The notes beneath the pieces were generated by a model. The model had not been told where the DNA came from. It did no database searches and saw only the letters and a program-made list of their open reading frames with translations. The position numbers and the translations under genes are program-made. 64,000 nucleotides of DNA from Gemmatimonadaceae bacterium. Lineage in GTDB: Bacteria; Gemmatimonadota; Gemmatimonadetes; Gemmatimonadales; Gemmatimonadaceae. Location of the stretch: NCBI GenBank assembly GCA_030835125.1, contig JAUQWM010000037.1, positions 1 to 64,000 of the forward strand, given 5' to 3'. Positions 1-8,567 of this stretch are shown here, piece after piece (the stretch's first letter is position 1; every line of letters begins with the position of its first letter).

Positions 1-2
1 AC

Positions 3-47
3 CCCGGCAGCCTGCAAGGGGGTCAGACCCCAGTGCAGGCTGCCGGG
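3..47. repeat. nested palindrome: 14-bp hairpin around GGGGTCAGACCCC
   Basis: Bases 3-16 and 34-47 are perfect reverse complements (14 bp). The 17-nt loop itself holds the palindrome GGGGTCAGACCCC at 19-31. It lies just past the stop of the minus-strand gene ending at 66, so it could act as a transcription terminator there, although no T-run follows within the window. The same 13-bp core recurs at 57384-57396 with different flanks, which points to a dispersed REP-like palindrome. Confidence 0.6.
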
Positions 48-65
48 ATTCCTGGTGCGACGGTG

Positions 66-2939
66 CTAGAACGTCTGGAACCGATACGTCCGTCCTTCAA
101 AGATCTGTATGCCCGGCGCAAGCGGCTGGTTGGGATTCACCCTGGTCGTGCCAAGCAGCTTCCACATTCGCGTCGTGACCCACGCCTCGCCGCGTGGCAG
201 CGCCGACGCGATCGGGAATCCCGGCAATGCTGACAGGTCCGGCATCGTCAGGTCGTACGACAGGCCCGTGCCGACCGTGTTGAGGTAGTCGCTGGTCGCC
301 GTGAGGCTGACGAGGTTTCCGTCGTCGCCAGCCCAACCGCTGGCGGGCTGGAAGTTGACGCCGATGAGCGTCGGGTACTCCGGAAGGAGCGTGCCCTGCA
401 CACGGAACCGGAGGTACGGGTCCGTCGCGACCGCCGTGGCGGTTGCCGCGGGGGAGCGCGGCCCGAGCGTGACGTCGAGCGCCGTTGTCCCCGGGTCCAC
501 GGAGACGGTCACCAGTCGCAGGTCGTCATCCCGGTCCGGCGCACCGATCGAGGATCGCACGGTCACGCCCATCATGTCTCCCGGCTGGCGGCCCGCTGCG
601 GCTACGATGGGATACGGCCGCACGGCCGTCATGCTCCACGGGGACCACGCACTGACCTGACCCACGTACCCGTTGGCCGTGGAGTACTCGATCGTGCTCG
701 CGAGGTAGTCGGTGAGCGCGTTGCCGACCGTGACGTTGCCGGTGAGCGCCGCGAACGACGCGGGCCCGGTGAAGTCCACCAGTGGGAGGACGCCCCCCTG
801 GCTGGCGTTGATGTTGCGGTGGATGTCGAACCGGTCGATCGTGCCGTTGGCGAGTCGGCGTGAGGCGATCAGGTCCCTGGTGCCCAGGATGGCTTCCGCG
901 AGCACGAACGGCGCCGGGCTGGTGCTGGTGATGGAGGTCCACTCACCACCCATGGCAATCTGCGCAAGTTCCCCAGGCCCGTACCCCTGAACGGTGCCGG
1001 TGAACGTCCCGGTGAGCAGCGTTTCCTCGCACCAGTTGGATCCTTCACGGAGCAGGTCTGCCGTCGTGCCGAAGACGTAGTGCGAACTGTACAGGGTGCT
1101 CGCGTCGGCGAAGACCGTCCGGCCGCCGGCCTGCGCGCGGGCGCTGGCACCAAGCATCCTCGGAACGATGAACACGCCGCCACCGTAGCCGGCGGCCATC
1201 GGGAAGCGGTAGCGCATGACGCCGCCCGCCTCGGTCGGGGCCACCACCTTCCATGGACCGGTGCCATCCTGCATCGCAAAGAACGCCGGACGGTCGGTGG
1301 TCGAGCAGAACTGGTATTCCACCACGGTACCTGGCGCTGGCGTGACGTGCACCCGAAGCGTTTGGAACGCCGCGGTGACGCCACTGCCGCTCGCCGTGAT
1401 GGTGACGTCGTACGTTGCCACCGGGACCAGGAGCCCGACGTCAACCGTGATCGTGGCCGCGCCGCCGGCCGTCACTTGCGGATCGAACGTGACCGACATC
1501 CCGGCGGGGGCGCCCGCCGCCGAGAGCGTGACGTCGCCGGCGAAATTCGCGCGCGTCAGCGTCGCCGACGATGTCGCGGACTGCCACTGTGGTATCGTGA
1601 GGACGGCCGGGTCGACCAACAGCAGGATCTCCGGCTTGATCGTCACCGTGAGCTGCAGCGTTGCCGCGCGATCCTCGACCCCGGGTCCCTGGCCCTGCAC
1701 CGTGATGGTGTAGGTCGCCGCGGCGACCGAGGCATCCACCGAGAGGGTCATCGTGGAACTGGTGCCCGTCGGCGCGGGGGGGTTGAACGTTGCCGAGATG
1801 CCGGCTGGCGGCGATGCGAGCGCGAGCGTCACGGCACCCGTGAATCCACCGATCCGCCCGATCTCGACAGTGGACACGTTCGAGTACCCGCGATGGATCG
1901 AGAGGGCGGACGGGTTCAGCGCCAGCGTGAATGCCGGACGCGGTACGACCGTGACGTTCACGGTGGCGCTCCGCGCCGGGACTCCGTCAGCGGTTCCAGA
2001 AACGATGACCGCGTAGGTGCCCGGCGTGACCGAGGCATCGACGGTGAGGGTGAGGGTCGAATTCGTCCCGATTGGCGACGTCGGCTCACAGGTGCCTGCG
2101 ATGCCGAGCGGAGGACTGGGGACCATGAGCGTCACGGGGCCTGTCATGCCTGGCGATCGCGTGATCTCTATCGTGGTCGTCCCCGATCCGCCCTGCTGGA
2201 TCGTGACCGTCGCGGGGTTCGCCGCCAGCGTGTAGTCCGGCGGGTCGACGACCGTGAGCGCGAGCGTTGCGGTGTGGGTCGGGAGACCGGTGGCGGTGCC
2301 CTGGATCGTGAGCGGGTAGTCCGTCGGGGCGACGGATGCGTCAACCGTGACGGTCAGGGTGGAGACCGTGCCGGTCGTGCTGGCCGGATTGAAGACGCCG
2401 GCGACGCCGGGCGGCGGGTTGCTAACCGACAACGCGACCTCCCCGGTGAATCCCCCCTCACGCGTGATCGTCACGGTCGCGGTCGTGCTGGTGCCACGCG
2501 GTGCGGTGAGCGCCGTCGGCGCCACGGCGACCTCGAATCCCGGGGCCTCCATGATCACGAGCGTGAACGTCGCAGAGGCGCTCCCGATGCTCGAGGATCC
2601 GGTGACCCTGACCGTGTAGGTCCCCTCGATCACGGACTCGTCGACAAAGAGGTTCATCGTCACGGTCGTCGTCGATCCGGAGAAGTCATCGGGCGTGACG
2701 TCGATGGTCACGGCCGCAGGGAGTCCGCTGACGCTGACCTCGACATCACCGGTGAAGCCGCCGCCGCGCTGCAGGACGGCACTCAGTGACGCGCTGGATC
2801 CGCACTGGACGGTGAGCGTCCGGGTCGGCACGCTCAGGGAGATGGTCTGTGTCGGTGCGGTGCTGTCCTTGCTGCACGCGACAAGCGCGACCATCGCCGT
2901 CATTGCGGTGAGGGTCGCGCGTGAGATGGTGTTGCGCAT
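66..2939 (-). CDS. lipoprotein with five Ig-like repeats and an unrecognised C-terminal region
   Basis: A 957-residue predicted lipoprotein. The start at 2939 is chosen because AGAGG lies five bases upstream and the product then begins with a signal peptide ending in a lipobox (LVAC, Cys22). An in-frame ATG 75 bases further upstream would bury that signal. Residues about 30-490 hold five tandem repeats of about 90 residues, each with a FTGxVxLSxxxxPxG...FxP...STLTLTVDASVxxGTY pattern typical of bacterial surface Ig-like domains. Residues about 500-957 match no family I recognise. It probably sits on the cell surface in an adhesion or structural role, which is inference. A hairpin at 3-47 lies downstream. 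Confidence 0.85.
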   Translation of the reverse strand: MRNTISRATLTAMTAMVALVACSKDSTAPTQTISLSVPTRTLTVQCGSSASLSAVLQRGGGFTGDVEVSVSGLPAAVTIDVTPDDFSGSTTTVTMNLFVDESVIEGTYTVRVTGSSSIGSASATFTLVIMEAPGFEVAVAPTALTAPRGTSTTATVTITREGGFTGEVALSVSNPPPGVAGVFNPASTTGTVSTLTVTVDASVAPTDYPLTIQGTATGLPTHTATLALTVVDPPDYTLAANPATVTIQQGGSGTTTIEITRSPGMTGPVTLMVPSPPLGIAGTCEPTSPIGTNSTLTLTVDASVTPGTYAVIVSGTADGVPARSATVNVTVVPRPAFTLALNPSALSIHRGYSNVSTVEIGRIGGFTGAVTLALASPPAGISATFNPPAPTGTSSTMTLSVDASVAAATYTITVQGQGPGVEDRAATLQLTVTIKPEILLLVDPAVLTIPQWQSATSSATLTRANFAGDVTLSAAGAPAGMSVTFDPQVTAGGAATITVDVGLLVPVATYDVTITASGSGVTAAFQTLRVHVTPAPGTVVEYQFCSTTDRPAFFAMQDGTGPWKVVAPTEAGGVMRYRFPMAAGYGGGVFIVPRMLGASARAQAGGRTVFADASTLYSSHYVFGTTADLLREGSNWCEETLLTGTFTGTVQGYGPGELAQIAMGGEWTSITSTSPAPFVLAEAILGTRDLIASRRLANGTIDRFDIHRNINASQGGVLPLVDFTGPASFAALTGNVTVGNALTDYLASTIEYSTANGYVGQVSAWSPWSMTAVRPYPIVAAAGRQPGDMMGVTVRSSIGAPDRDDDLRLVTVSVDPGTTALDVTLGPRSPAATATAVATDPYLRFRVQGTLLPEYPTLIGVNFQPASGWAGDDGNLVSLTATSDYLNTVGTGLSYDLTMPDLSALPGFPIASALPRGEAWVTTRMWKLLGTTRVNPNQPLAPGIQIFEGRTYRFQTF

Positions 2940-3324
2940 GTGGCCTCTTTCCGGCCTCCCGACGTCCGGACAACCCGGGATTGTGCCGGAGTTGTTGGTT
3001 GTCCATGCCCGCAACCTGTCCTTCCGTCGCGCACGCGGATGTCAGGGTCGGAGGGCCATTGTGTCGGGCAGTCCCCCATGCGTCCGGTCCTCGCCATTGG
3101 GCGAGCCGTCAGCCAACCGGTGTCACGGCGGATTCCGTCAGGCAGGAACATCCGAGTCGACGAACCGATCCAGCGCCGCAGGTCCGCGCCGCGTTAGGCG
3201 CCCATGACACGGACCCACCGCCGGGCAGAGCGGGACCGGGAAGCCGTCGGGGGCGCGGACCTCGCGCGGGATGTGGCGGTACTGTCCTTGCGGCGCCAGC
3301 GCCGGTCCCCGACCGGACCGGCAC
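2940..3324. other. intergenic region upstream of the Ig-repeat lipoprotein
   Basis: About 385 bases lie between the lipoprotein start (2939) and the DUF5989-like start (3325). The open frames here lack a ribosome-binding site and resemble no family. The ribosome-binding site of the lipoprotein gene (minus-strand GGAAAGAGG) lies at about 2944-2952. The stretch holds a GTTAGGC octamer-type motif at 3193-3199. I see nothing else firm in it. Confidence 0.5.
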
Positions 3325-3903
3325 ATGGCATCAGAAAGCCTGACGCGTGAGCTGTGGGAGTACATGAAGGTCCGGAAGAAATGGTGGTTGCTCCCGATCA
3401 TGATCACCATGGTCCTTCCCGGTGCCCTCCTGGTCGTTGCCCAGGGATCCGCGCTGGCACCGTTCATCTACACGATCTTCCAGAGAAACGGGTCCCGATG
3501 GGGCCTGGATCGTCGGTGGCGTCCTGCAGGGCCCACAGAGCCACTCCTTGGTCGCGCTCGTGCGGGTGGCCGACCCGCGAGGTCCTCGCGTCCACGCAGG
3601 ACCTGTGCTGGCCGAGCTGGAAGCCGTGATGCCGCAAGCGAAAGCCCGGTCGGCGCGTCACGCGCCGACCGGGCCAGTCCGTCGCCACCGGGGGCAGGGA
3701 GCTCCCGCGCCCGTCGCGACAGCCTAACGCGGAACCCGCATCCGCCGCATCCCCTGTTGCACCGTGGCGAGCGGCAACTGCAGCAGTCGCGCAGCGACCG
3801 CGGCGGTGCCGTCATCGTCGTCCCCGGGCGCTTTCGGGGTCTTGCCCTCGAAGAACAGCTTCGCATCATAGTTGAAGGTCGCGGTGCCGGCACCCGTGCG
3901 TAG
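3325..3903 (+). CDS. DUF5989-like small membrane protein whose frame runs past the usual end
   Basis: The first 52 residues (3325-3480) look like a DUF5989 small membrane protein: charged ELWEYMKVRKKWW, one hydrophobic helix, then AQGSALAPFIYTIF. Members are usually about 50 residues and end at this PFIYT(L/I)F motif. Here the next codon is CAG (3481-3483), one base from the stop TAG, and the frame continues to a stop at 3901. The extra 140 codons have low-complexity Arg/Pro-rich content, cover a terminator hairpin (3644-3674) and run 180 bases into the convergent gene ending at 3724. I infer stop-codon loss, so the gene may be degenerate. No clear ribosome-binding site precedes the ATG. Confidence 0.45.
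   Translation: MASESLTRELWEYMKVRKKWWLLPIMITMVLPGALLVVAQGSALAPFIYTIFQRNGSRWGLDRRWRPAGPTEPLLGRARAGGRPARSSRPRRTCAGRAGSRDAASESPVGASRADRASPSPPGAGSSRARRDSLTRNPHPPHPLLHRGERQLQQSRSDRGGAVIVVPGRFRGLALEEQLRIIVEGRGAGTRA
3644..3674 (-). terminator. intrinsic terminator hairpin
   Basis: Bases 3644-3657 and 3661-3674 form a perfect 14-bp GC-rich stem with a 3-nt loop. Read on the minus strand it lies about 50 bases past the stop of the gene ending at 3724 and is followed by TTT, as expected for the terminator of that gene. Confidence 0.7.
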
Positions 3904-6537
3904 CTGCTGCACCGAGTCGACCTTCTCGCCCTGGTCGTCGCGGATGTAGCTCCAGTACTCGGACCGGTATTCCTCGATCGTCACCTTGCCGGGTGCGTCT
4001 TCATAGGTCACGAGCGCGACGGTCGAATCACCCGCCTCGGCGGTGTAGTGAATCGCGGCCTCGGGCAACTCGAACTCGTAGGACGCCTTGACCGCGAAGG
4101 CGAAGCTGCCGATGTCGCAGGCCCACAGCGCCGAGGTCATGCTGACGACGGCAAGAGCCGCAAGCTTGCGCGTGCGCCGGTTGCGGAGGAGCGGCAGGAG
4201 GCCGATCGGCAGCAGGTACCACAGCACCGACGCCTTGCCCGTCATCCCGGCCGACGCGCCGCCCATCTCGAACCGTGCCTTGACCACGTAGTCCCAGCCG
4301 ACCGCGCCAGGTACCGGGGCAATGGTCCCGCTCATCCTGATGCCCAGCTTCGCCAGCGTATCGGCAACCTCCGGGGCTGTCGTCCACGTGTAGTGGTGCT
4401 CGACCAGCTTCGGATCGCGGATCCAGGTCCCCAGGGACCCGAAGAGGCGTGAGACATCCTCGACGTTCTCGCTGACGACGATCTTCGTCGTGTCTCCGGC
4501 CTCGGTCCGGGTGTACACGATGTTGTCCGCCACGTTGGTGATGTGCTCGGCCAGCCAATCTCCATCCTGGAGCCCGAAGTCATACACCAGGCCGGTGTTC
4601 TTCACGCCGGTACATGGGGCAAGGGCATCGGGTCGCACCGCGAAGAGGACAATCGCCTTGCCCTGCTTCAACGTCGCGCCGGGAATGAAGAGGGTGTCGG
4701 CCGCGGGGCCCAGCGAGGTCCACGCACCGGCGTCGTTCGCCTGGAATCCCATGAGCTTGAGCGCCAGCGAGTCGCCCTGGCGGAAGCGAACCGTGAGGTT
4801 GGATCCGGAGCCGAAGTCCGCGGCAGGGTAGTCCAGCCGGATCACGCGAGCCGAGGCGGGGAACACGTTCAACATGGTGTGCGCCGTCGTACCGGGATGG
4901 ATCGTTCCCCTGATGTGTGTCCCGGGCAGGAGTTCATCCTGGTTGAGGGAATAGACCTGGTTCCCCATGTACGCCACGAGGAAGTCAGGCCACCAGGTAG
5001 TCGCTGGGACAGGCAGCGCGTTCACGAAGGCCTCGGCCAGCGGCGTCCCCGCGTTGAATGCCGTGTAGATGTTGCGGAGCGTGGCGTCGCCCCACCGGTC
5101 GGCGATGTACTTGATGAGCGCGCCCTTGCCGTATCCGCCGTTCGCGTTGAGCGCCGGATGGATGCCGGTGAAGAGGCTGTCGCGCCACCCGTAGAAGAAG
5201 GTGTTCTTGTTCACCAACGTGTTCGAGGGCGCGCGCTCCATGATCCAGCTGGACGTGGCCTCGTTGAACCAGTCCGAGTCCAGGAACATCGCGTCGCTCC
5301 GGCGGGTGCCATAGCGCGTCTGCTCGAAGTGGAAGAACTCATGGATGGCGACGCCGGGCCACAACGCGGTGGCGGCCGCCTGCAGGCTGTTGAACTCCAT
5401 GAAGCCCGTCTCGGGATCGGCCGGAAACCCGCCCTCCGTGTTGAAGAACGCATACCAGGTGGGGTGCTCGGGCATCGGACGGACGCTTACCGAGATCGGC
5501 CAGCGCCTGCGGAAGTCGAAGGAGTATCCCATTCCGGTGATCGCCGTGAACGCCTCTTCCAGGTAGCCCAGGGTCACGGGAAGGAGCGGCTGCAGCGTGG
5601 CGCGCGGCGCGCCGTAACTCACGACCTGGAAGTGCGCGGTGCTGAGCGTGTCCGCCGACTTCACGCCGATGATGTAGCCATCGAGCAGGTCCACGATCCC
5701 GTTCGCGCTCGCGACGGTCGCCCGGAATCCCGGCGCGGTGTTGAGCTGGACCGCGGGCTTCCCGGTCACCGAGATCGTGGCCACGAGCCAGCCTGACGAG
5801 TCCTTCGCCGGGGTGACGCGGTAGCGGAGTTCCGGGGTGGCGGCTTCGTCCGACGTGCGCACCATCTTGCCATAGCCGATGAGGCTCACGCCGTCGAGCG
5901 CCGAGGTCTGCCTGAGGCGCACGGTGACATCGGCCCGGCGATCAGCGGGGAAGCCGTTGAGCCGGAACTCCTTTGCCGCGGCGTATGCCCCGAACTGGTT
6001 GGAGGCCTGGTCGGTGACGAGGATCTCGATGCGACGCGAGTCCGCGAGTGCGCCGGCAGGAATGGTGAGTCCGACGTCATCGGATGCGATCGTCCCTCCG
6101 GCGGGACCGATGATGCCGCTGGCCACGACCTGGCTCGTCCCCTGGCTCACCGTAATGGTCGCTGTGCCGGTCCGGCCTTCGGCCGTGGCGGTGATCGTTG
6201 CCGTCCCGCTCGCGACACCGGTCACCAGTCCCGCGTTCGTGACCGTGGCGATCGCCTGGGCGTTCGACGCCCACGTGATCGCCTTGCCGCTCAGCGCGGT
6301 CCCTGCCGCGTTTCTTGGTGTCGCGGACAACTGCACGGTTGCCGCGACCTCGACGGAAGCCGTGGGCGGGTTTACCCCGACTGATGCGACGGTATTGTCG
6401 GGTGGTGGTGGTGGCGATGTCCCGCCGCCACCTCCTCCGCCGCACGCCGCCAGCGCCAGTGCCAGTGCGAAGGTGGATCCCAGGGCCCGTATCGACGGGG
6501 CGGTCATGCCCGGACGGGACGCGAAGTTGAGTCTCAT
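3724..6537 (-). CDS. lipoprotein with Big_2 Ig domain and HEFFH gluzincin-like protease motif
   Basis: A 937-residue lipoprotein. GGAGG lies five bases before the ATG at 6537, and a lipobox ends at Cys32, followed by a Gly run and a Pro linker. Residues about 48-132 form a Big_2 type Ig-like domain (VASVGVNPPTASV ... TATITATAEG). Residues 399-403 are HEFFH, a classical HExxH zinc site, and E426 in WFNEATSSW is well placed as the third ligand of a gluzincin metallopeptidase. Around residues 770-810 there is a second basic-hydrophobic segment ending LWAC, which looks like an internal lipoprotein signal and hints at a fusion. Peptidase activity is inferred from the motif only. A terminator lies at 3644-3674. 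Confidence 0.8.
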   Translation of the reverse strand: MRLNFASRPGMTAPSIRALGSTFALALALAACGGGGGGGTSPPPPPDNTVASVGVNPPTASVEVAATVQLSATPRNAAGTALSGKAITWASNAQAIATVTNAGLVTGVASGTATITATAEGRTGTATITVSQGTSQVVASGIIGPAGGTIASDDVGLTIPAGALADSRRIEILVTDQASNQFGAYAAAKEFRLNGFPADRRADVTVRLRQTSALDGVSLIGYGKMVRTSDEAATPELRYRVTPAKDSSGWLVATISVTGKPAVQLNTAPGFRATVASANGIVDLLDGYIIGVKSADTLSTAHFQVVSYGAPRATLQPLLPVTLGYLEEAFTAITGMGYSFDFRRRWPISVSVRPMPEHPTWYAFFNTEGGFPADPETGFMEFNSLQAAATALWPGVAIHEFFHFEQTRYGTRRSDAMFLDSDWFNEATSSWIMERAPSNTLVNKNTFFYGWRDSLFTGIHPALNANGGYGKGALIKYIADRWGDATLRNIYTAFNAGTPLAEAFVNALPVPATTWWPDFLVAYMGNQVYSLNQDELLPGTHIRGTIHPGTTAHTMLNVFPASARVIRLDYPAADFGSGSNLTVRFRQGDSLALKLMGFQANDAGAWTSLGPAADTLFIPGATLKQGKAIVLFAVRPDALAPCTGVKNTGLVYDFGLQDGDWLAEHITNVADNIVYTRTEAGDTTKIVVSENVEDVSRLFGSLGTWIRDPKLVEHHYTWTTAPEVADTLAKLGIRMSGTIAPVPGAVGWDYVVKARFEMGGASAGMTGKASVLWYLLPIGLLPLLRNRRTRKLAALAVVSMTSALWACDIGSFAFAVKASYEFELPEAAIHYTAEAGDSTVALVTYEDAPGKVTIEEYRSEYWSYIRDDQGEKVDSVQQLRTGAGTATFNYDAKLFFEGKTPKAPGDDDDGTAAVAARLLQLPLATVQQGMRRMRVPR

Positions 6538-6783
6538 ATGCCCTCCACAGCGCCAGCGTCCGCATGGGGTGGGGAGATCGTCAGGCAGTCAGCGGAGCCG
6601 GTGCTGGATTCAGGCTAGCATCAGGGTCGCGCCGCATAAGTCAGCGAAAGGACGCGCCCTGTCAGACATTTCCCGGACCGCCCGGGGAGCGTCAGGGTTT
6701 CACCCTTGCATAGCCTGGTGGCGCCGTCTATCGAACCCGGGACCGTTGGGGGACCGAACGGCGAGGGCGTTCTCCCAGCGCCC

Positions 6784-7788
6784 CTAGCCGCGCGCGCGCC
6801 GCGCCGCGATCGCCTCGCGAACGCGCAGCCAGCCCTCAGGCAGCGGGTTCCCGAAGATGCTGTCCTTCCAGTCATTCAGGTAATAGTCGACGGACAGCCC
6901 GTCGGGGTTGCGGATATCGAGGTTGGCACCGCGTTCGACGAGATACAGGGCGCAATCCCAGTGCTGGCCACTGATGCTGTTGATGAGTGGCGTGGTCCCG
7001 TTGAACTGGAGTGCATTGATGTCCGCGCCGCGCTCCACCAGCAGGCGGAGCGTTTCAAAGTCCTCGATGGCGATGCCAAGGGCAGTCTGCTCCCGTTGCG
7101 GATCGTAGGCATTCGGGTCAGCGCCGTGATCCAGGAGCAGGCGTGCGGTTTCGCGCTGTTCCGGCGTGATCCCGAGGATCGTGAAGACGAGGAGCTCCTC
7201 CCCGGAGCCCATGCGGGACTGGCGCGGGTCGGCGCCCGCGTCCAGCAGGACGCGCACCGGATCGACGGCACCGCGGCGGTCGCGGAGGTTCAGCAACGCG
7301 AAGGCGAGGAGGTCGTTCCCGGCGCGGTCCTTGCCTGATGGTGGGGCCTGGCCCCCGAGCAATTGGCGGAGCGCGGTCGTATCGTCGCCGACGATGGCGC
7401 GAGCCATCGCGTCCAGGCGCGGGTCCCTGAAGTCCCCGGAGCGCGCCTCGGAGGCGGCAAAGCTGCGGTCCTTGAACGCCTTGACGGCAGGGCTGAGGAC
7501 GAGAAGGGCGACCGGCCACCCCACGATCACGGCGATCGTGATGATCCCGGACGACGATCCCTTGCGCTCGGCAAGGTAGAGGAGTGCCCCGAGCCCAACG
7601 AGCACCACGAGGAGGGCGCCGATGACGAGCACGCCTATCCCTCGGGACGACTCCGGGCTCGTCGTGCGCTCCGTCGCGACGCGCACGAGGCCAACCACGA
7701 GCACGATGAACAGGACGCCCCACAGCACCCAGGCGAGTGGGACCACGATGCCCCTGGACACGGACTTACCCTTTTGGCGGGATTCCAT
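6784..7788 (-). CDS. ankyrin-repeat membrane protein
   Basis: A 334-residue protein starting at the ATG at 7788. The upstream extension is unlike a protein N-terminus and would crowd the divergent gene at 7949. Three hydrophobic helices (about 13-37, 50-72 and 81-101) are followed by four to five ankyrin repeats (about 135-330) with typical LLLDHGADPNAYD and LLVERGADINALQ helices. The ankyrin part should bind a protein partner, but none is indicated by the neighbours. No strong ribosome-binding site is visible, so the start is less certain than the domain call. Confidence 0.8.
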   Translation of the reverse strand: MESRQKGKSVSRGIVVPLAWVLWGVLFIVLVVGLVRVATERTTSPESSRGIGVLVIGALLVVLVGLGALLYLAERKGSSSGIITIAVIVGWPVALLVLSPAVKAFKDRSFAASEARSGDFRDPRLDAMARAIVGDDTTALRQLLGGQAPPSGKDRAGNDLLAFALLNLRDRRGAVDPVRVLLDAGADPRQSRMGSGEELLVFTILGITPEQRETARLLLDHGADPNAYDPQREQTALGIAIEDFETLRLLVERGADINALQFNGTTPLINSISGQHWDCALYLVERGANLDIRNPDGLSVDYYLNDWKDSIFGNPLPEGWLRVREAIAARRARG

Positions 7789-7948
7789 AGGTTGATCGCC
7801 ATCGCACCCCACTCCATCCCACGGGCCGATCGCGTGCAGCGAGAGTATCCCGGACCAGGGCCGTCGTCCAGCTCCCGCCGATTCGCCGGCGGGCGATCGC
7901 GCGGGCCACTCCCACTCGACGCGCACGGCCCCGGACCCGGGGGACCGG

Positions 7949-8419
7949 ATGCCTAACGAAACACCGGAACGCCCGCTGCCGTGGCCGGTCGCGCCGGGAC
8001 AGCTCGAGGGGCCCCCGGTCCCCGACCTGGAAGCGGCGGTCGCGGAAGGCCGGCGCCGGCACGAGGACGAAGTCGCCCGCGCGGAGCGCCTGGTCGCGCA
8101 GGCACGCGCCGGGTCGGCGCCGGAGGCCGTGCCGCAGGCGGAGGCGGTCGCGGCCGCCCCGGCGCCCGGCGAATACCGGGTGGAGTTCCACTGGCGCGGG
8201 GAAACGGCTATCTACGTCGAGCACGACCGGCGGGTCCATCTGTCTTGCGCCTGGTGGGGAGGCCCGACCGGGAGCGTCGGGCACCTGTACGGCGTGTGGG
8301 AGTCGGCCGGCGGAATCCGGGAGCCCATGACCGGGGAGGAACGCCTGATGGTCCTCGGGCGGGTCATCGACCACGCCGCCCGGCATCACGGCATCACGCT
8401 GGAACCCGAGGGTGCCTGA
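7949..8419 (+). CDS. hypothetical protein, 156 aa
   Basis: I do not recognise this protein. Residues about 25-70 are a charged, Ala-rich, probably helical stretch. Residues 75-156 look like a compact soluble domain (YRVEFHWRGETAIYVEHDRR ... MTGEERLMVLGRVIDHAARHHG). There is no signal peptide or membrane helix. A GGGGGACC stretch precedes the ATG. It converges with the ccoS end at 8430, and nothing in the context indicates a function. Confidence 0.65.
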   Translation: MPNETPERPLPWPVAPGQLEGPPVPDLEAAVAEGRRRHEDEVARAERLVAQARAGSAPEAVPQAEAVAAAPAPGEYRVEFHWRGETAIYVEHDRRVHLSCAWWGGPTGSVGHLYGVWESAGGIREPMTGEERLMVLGRVIDHAARHHGITLEPEGA

Positions 8420-8429
8420 CGAGCGCCTC

Positions 8430-8567
8430 TCAGTCGTCCTGCACGGCGCGAATCGCCGGGGTCTCGAGGTCATCGTACTGTCCGCGCCGTGCGGCCCACA
8501 CGAAGGCAGCCACGGCAAGGGCCACGATCGCGAGGGCCAGGGGCAGCACCAGGAAGATCACGCTCAT
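8430..8567 (-). CDS. ccoS: cbb3 oxidase assembly protein CcoS
   Basis: A 45-residue protein with one N-terminal membrane helix (residues 2-25, IFLVLPLALAIVALAVAAFVW) followed by RRGQYDDLETPAIRAV. The GQYDDLExPAxR signature is typical of CcoS (FixS), which helps insert heme and copper into the cbb3 oxidase. Its ATG overlaps the ccoI stop as ATGA, so it is the last gene of the cco operon. It ends ten bases from the convergent hypothetical gene. Confidence 0.93.
   Translation of the reverse strand: MSVIFLVLPLALAIVALAVAAFVWAARRGQYDDLETPAIRAVQDD

Noticed and set aside
3-47. Possible tRNA or structured ncRNA at the window edge.
   Set aside because: The nested hairpins have no cloverleaf, anticodon arm or CCA end, and the core recurs elsewhere as a simple palindrome.
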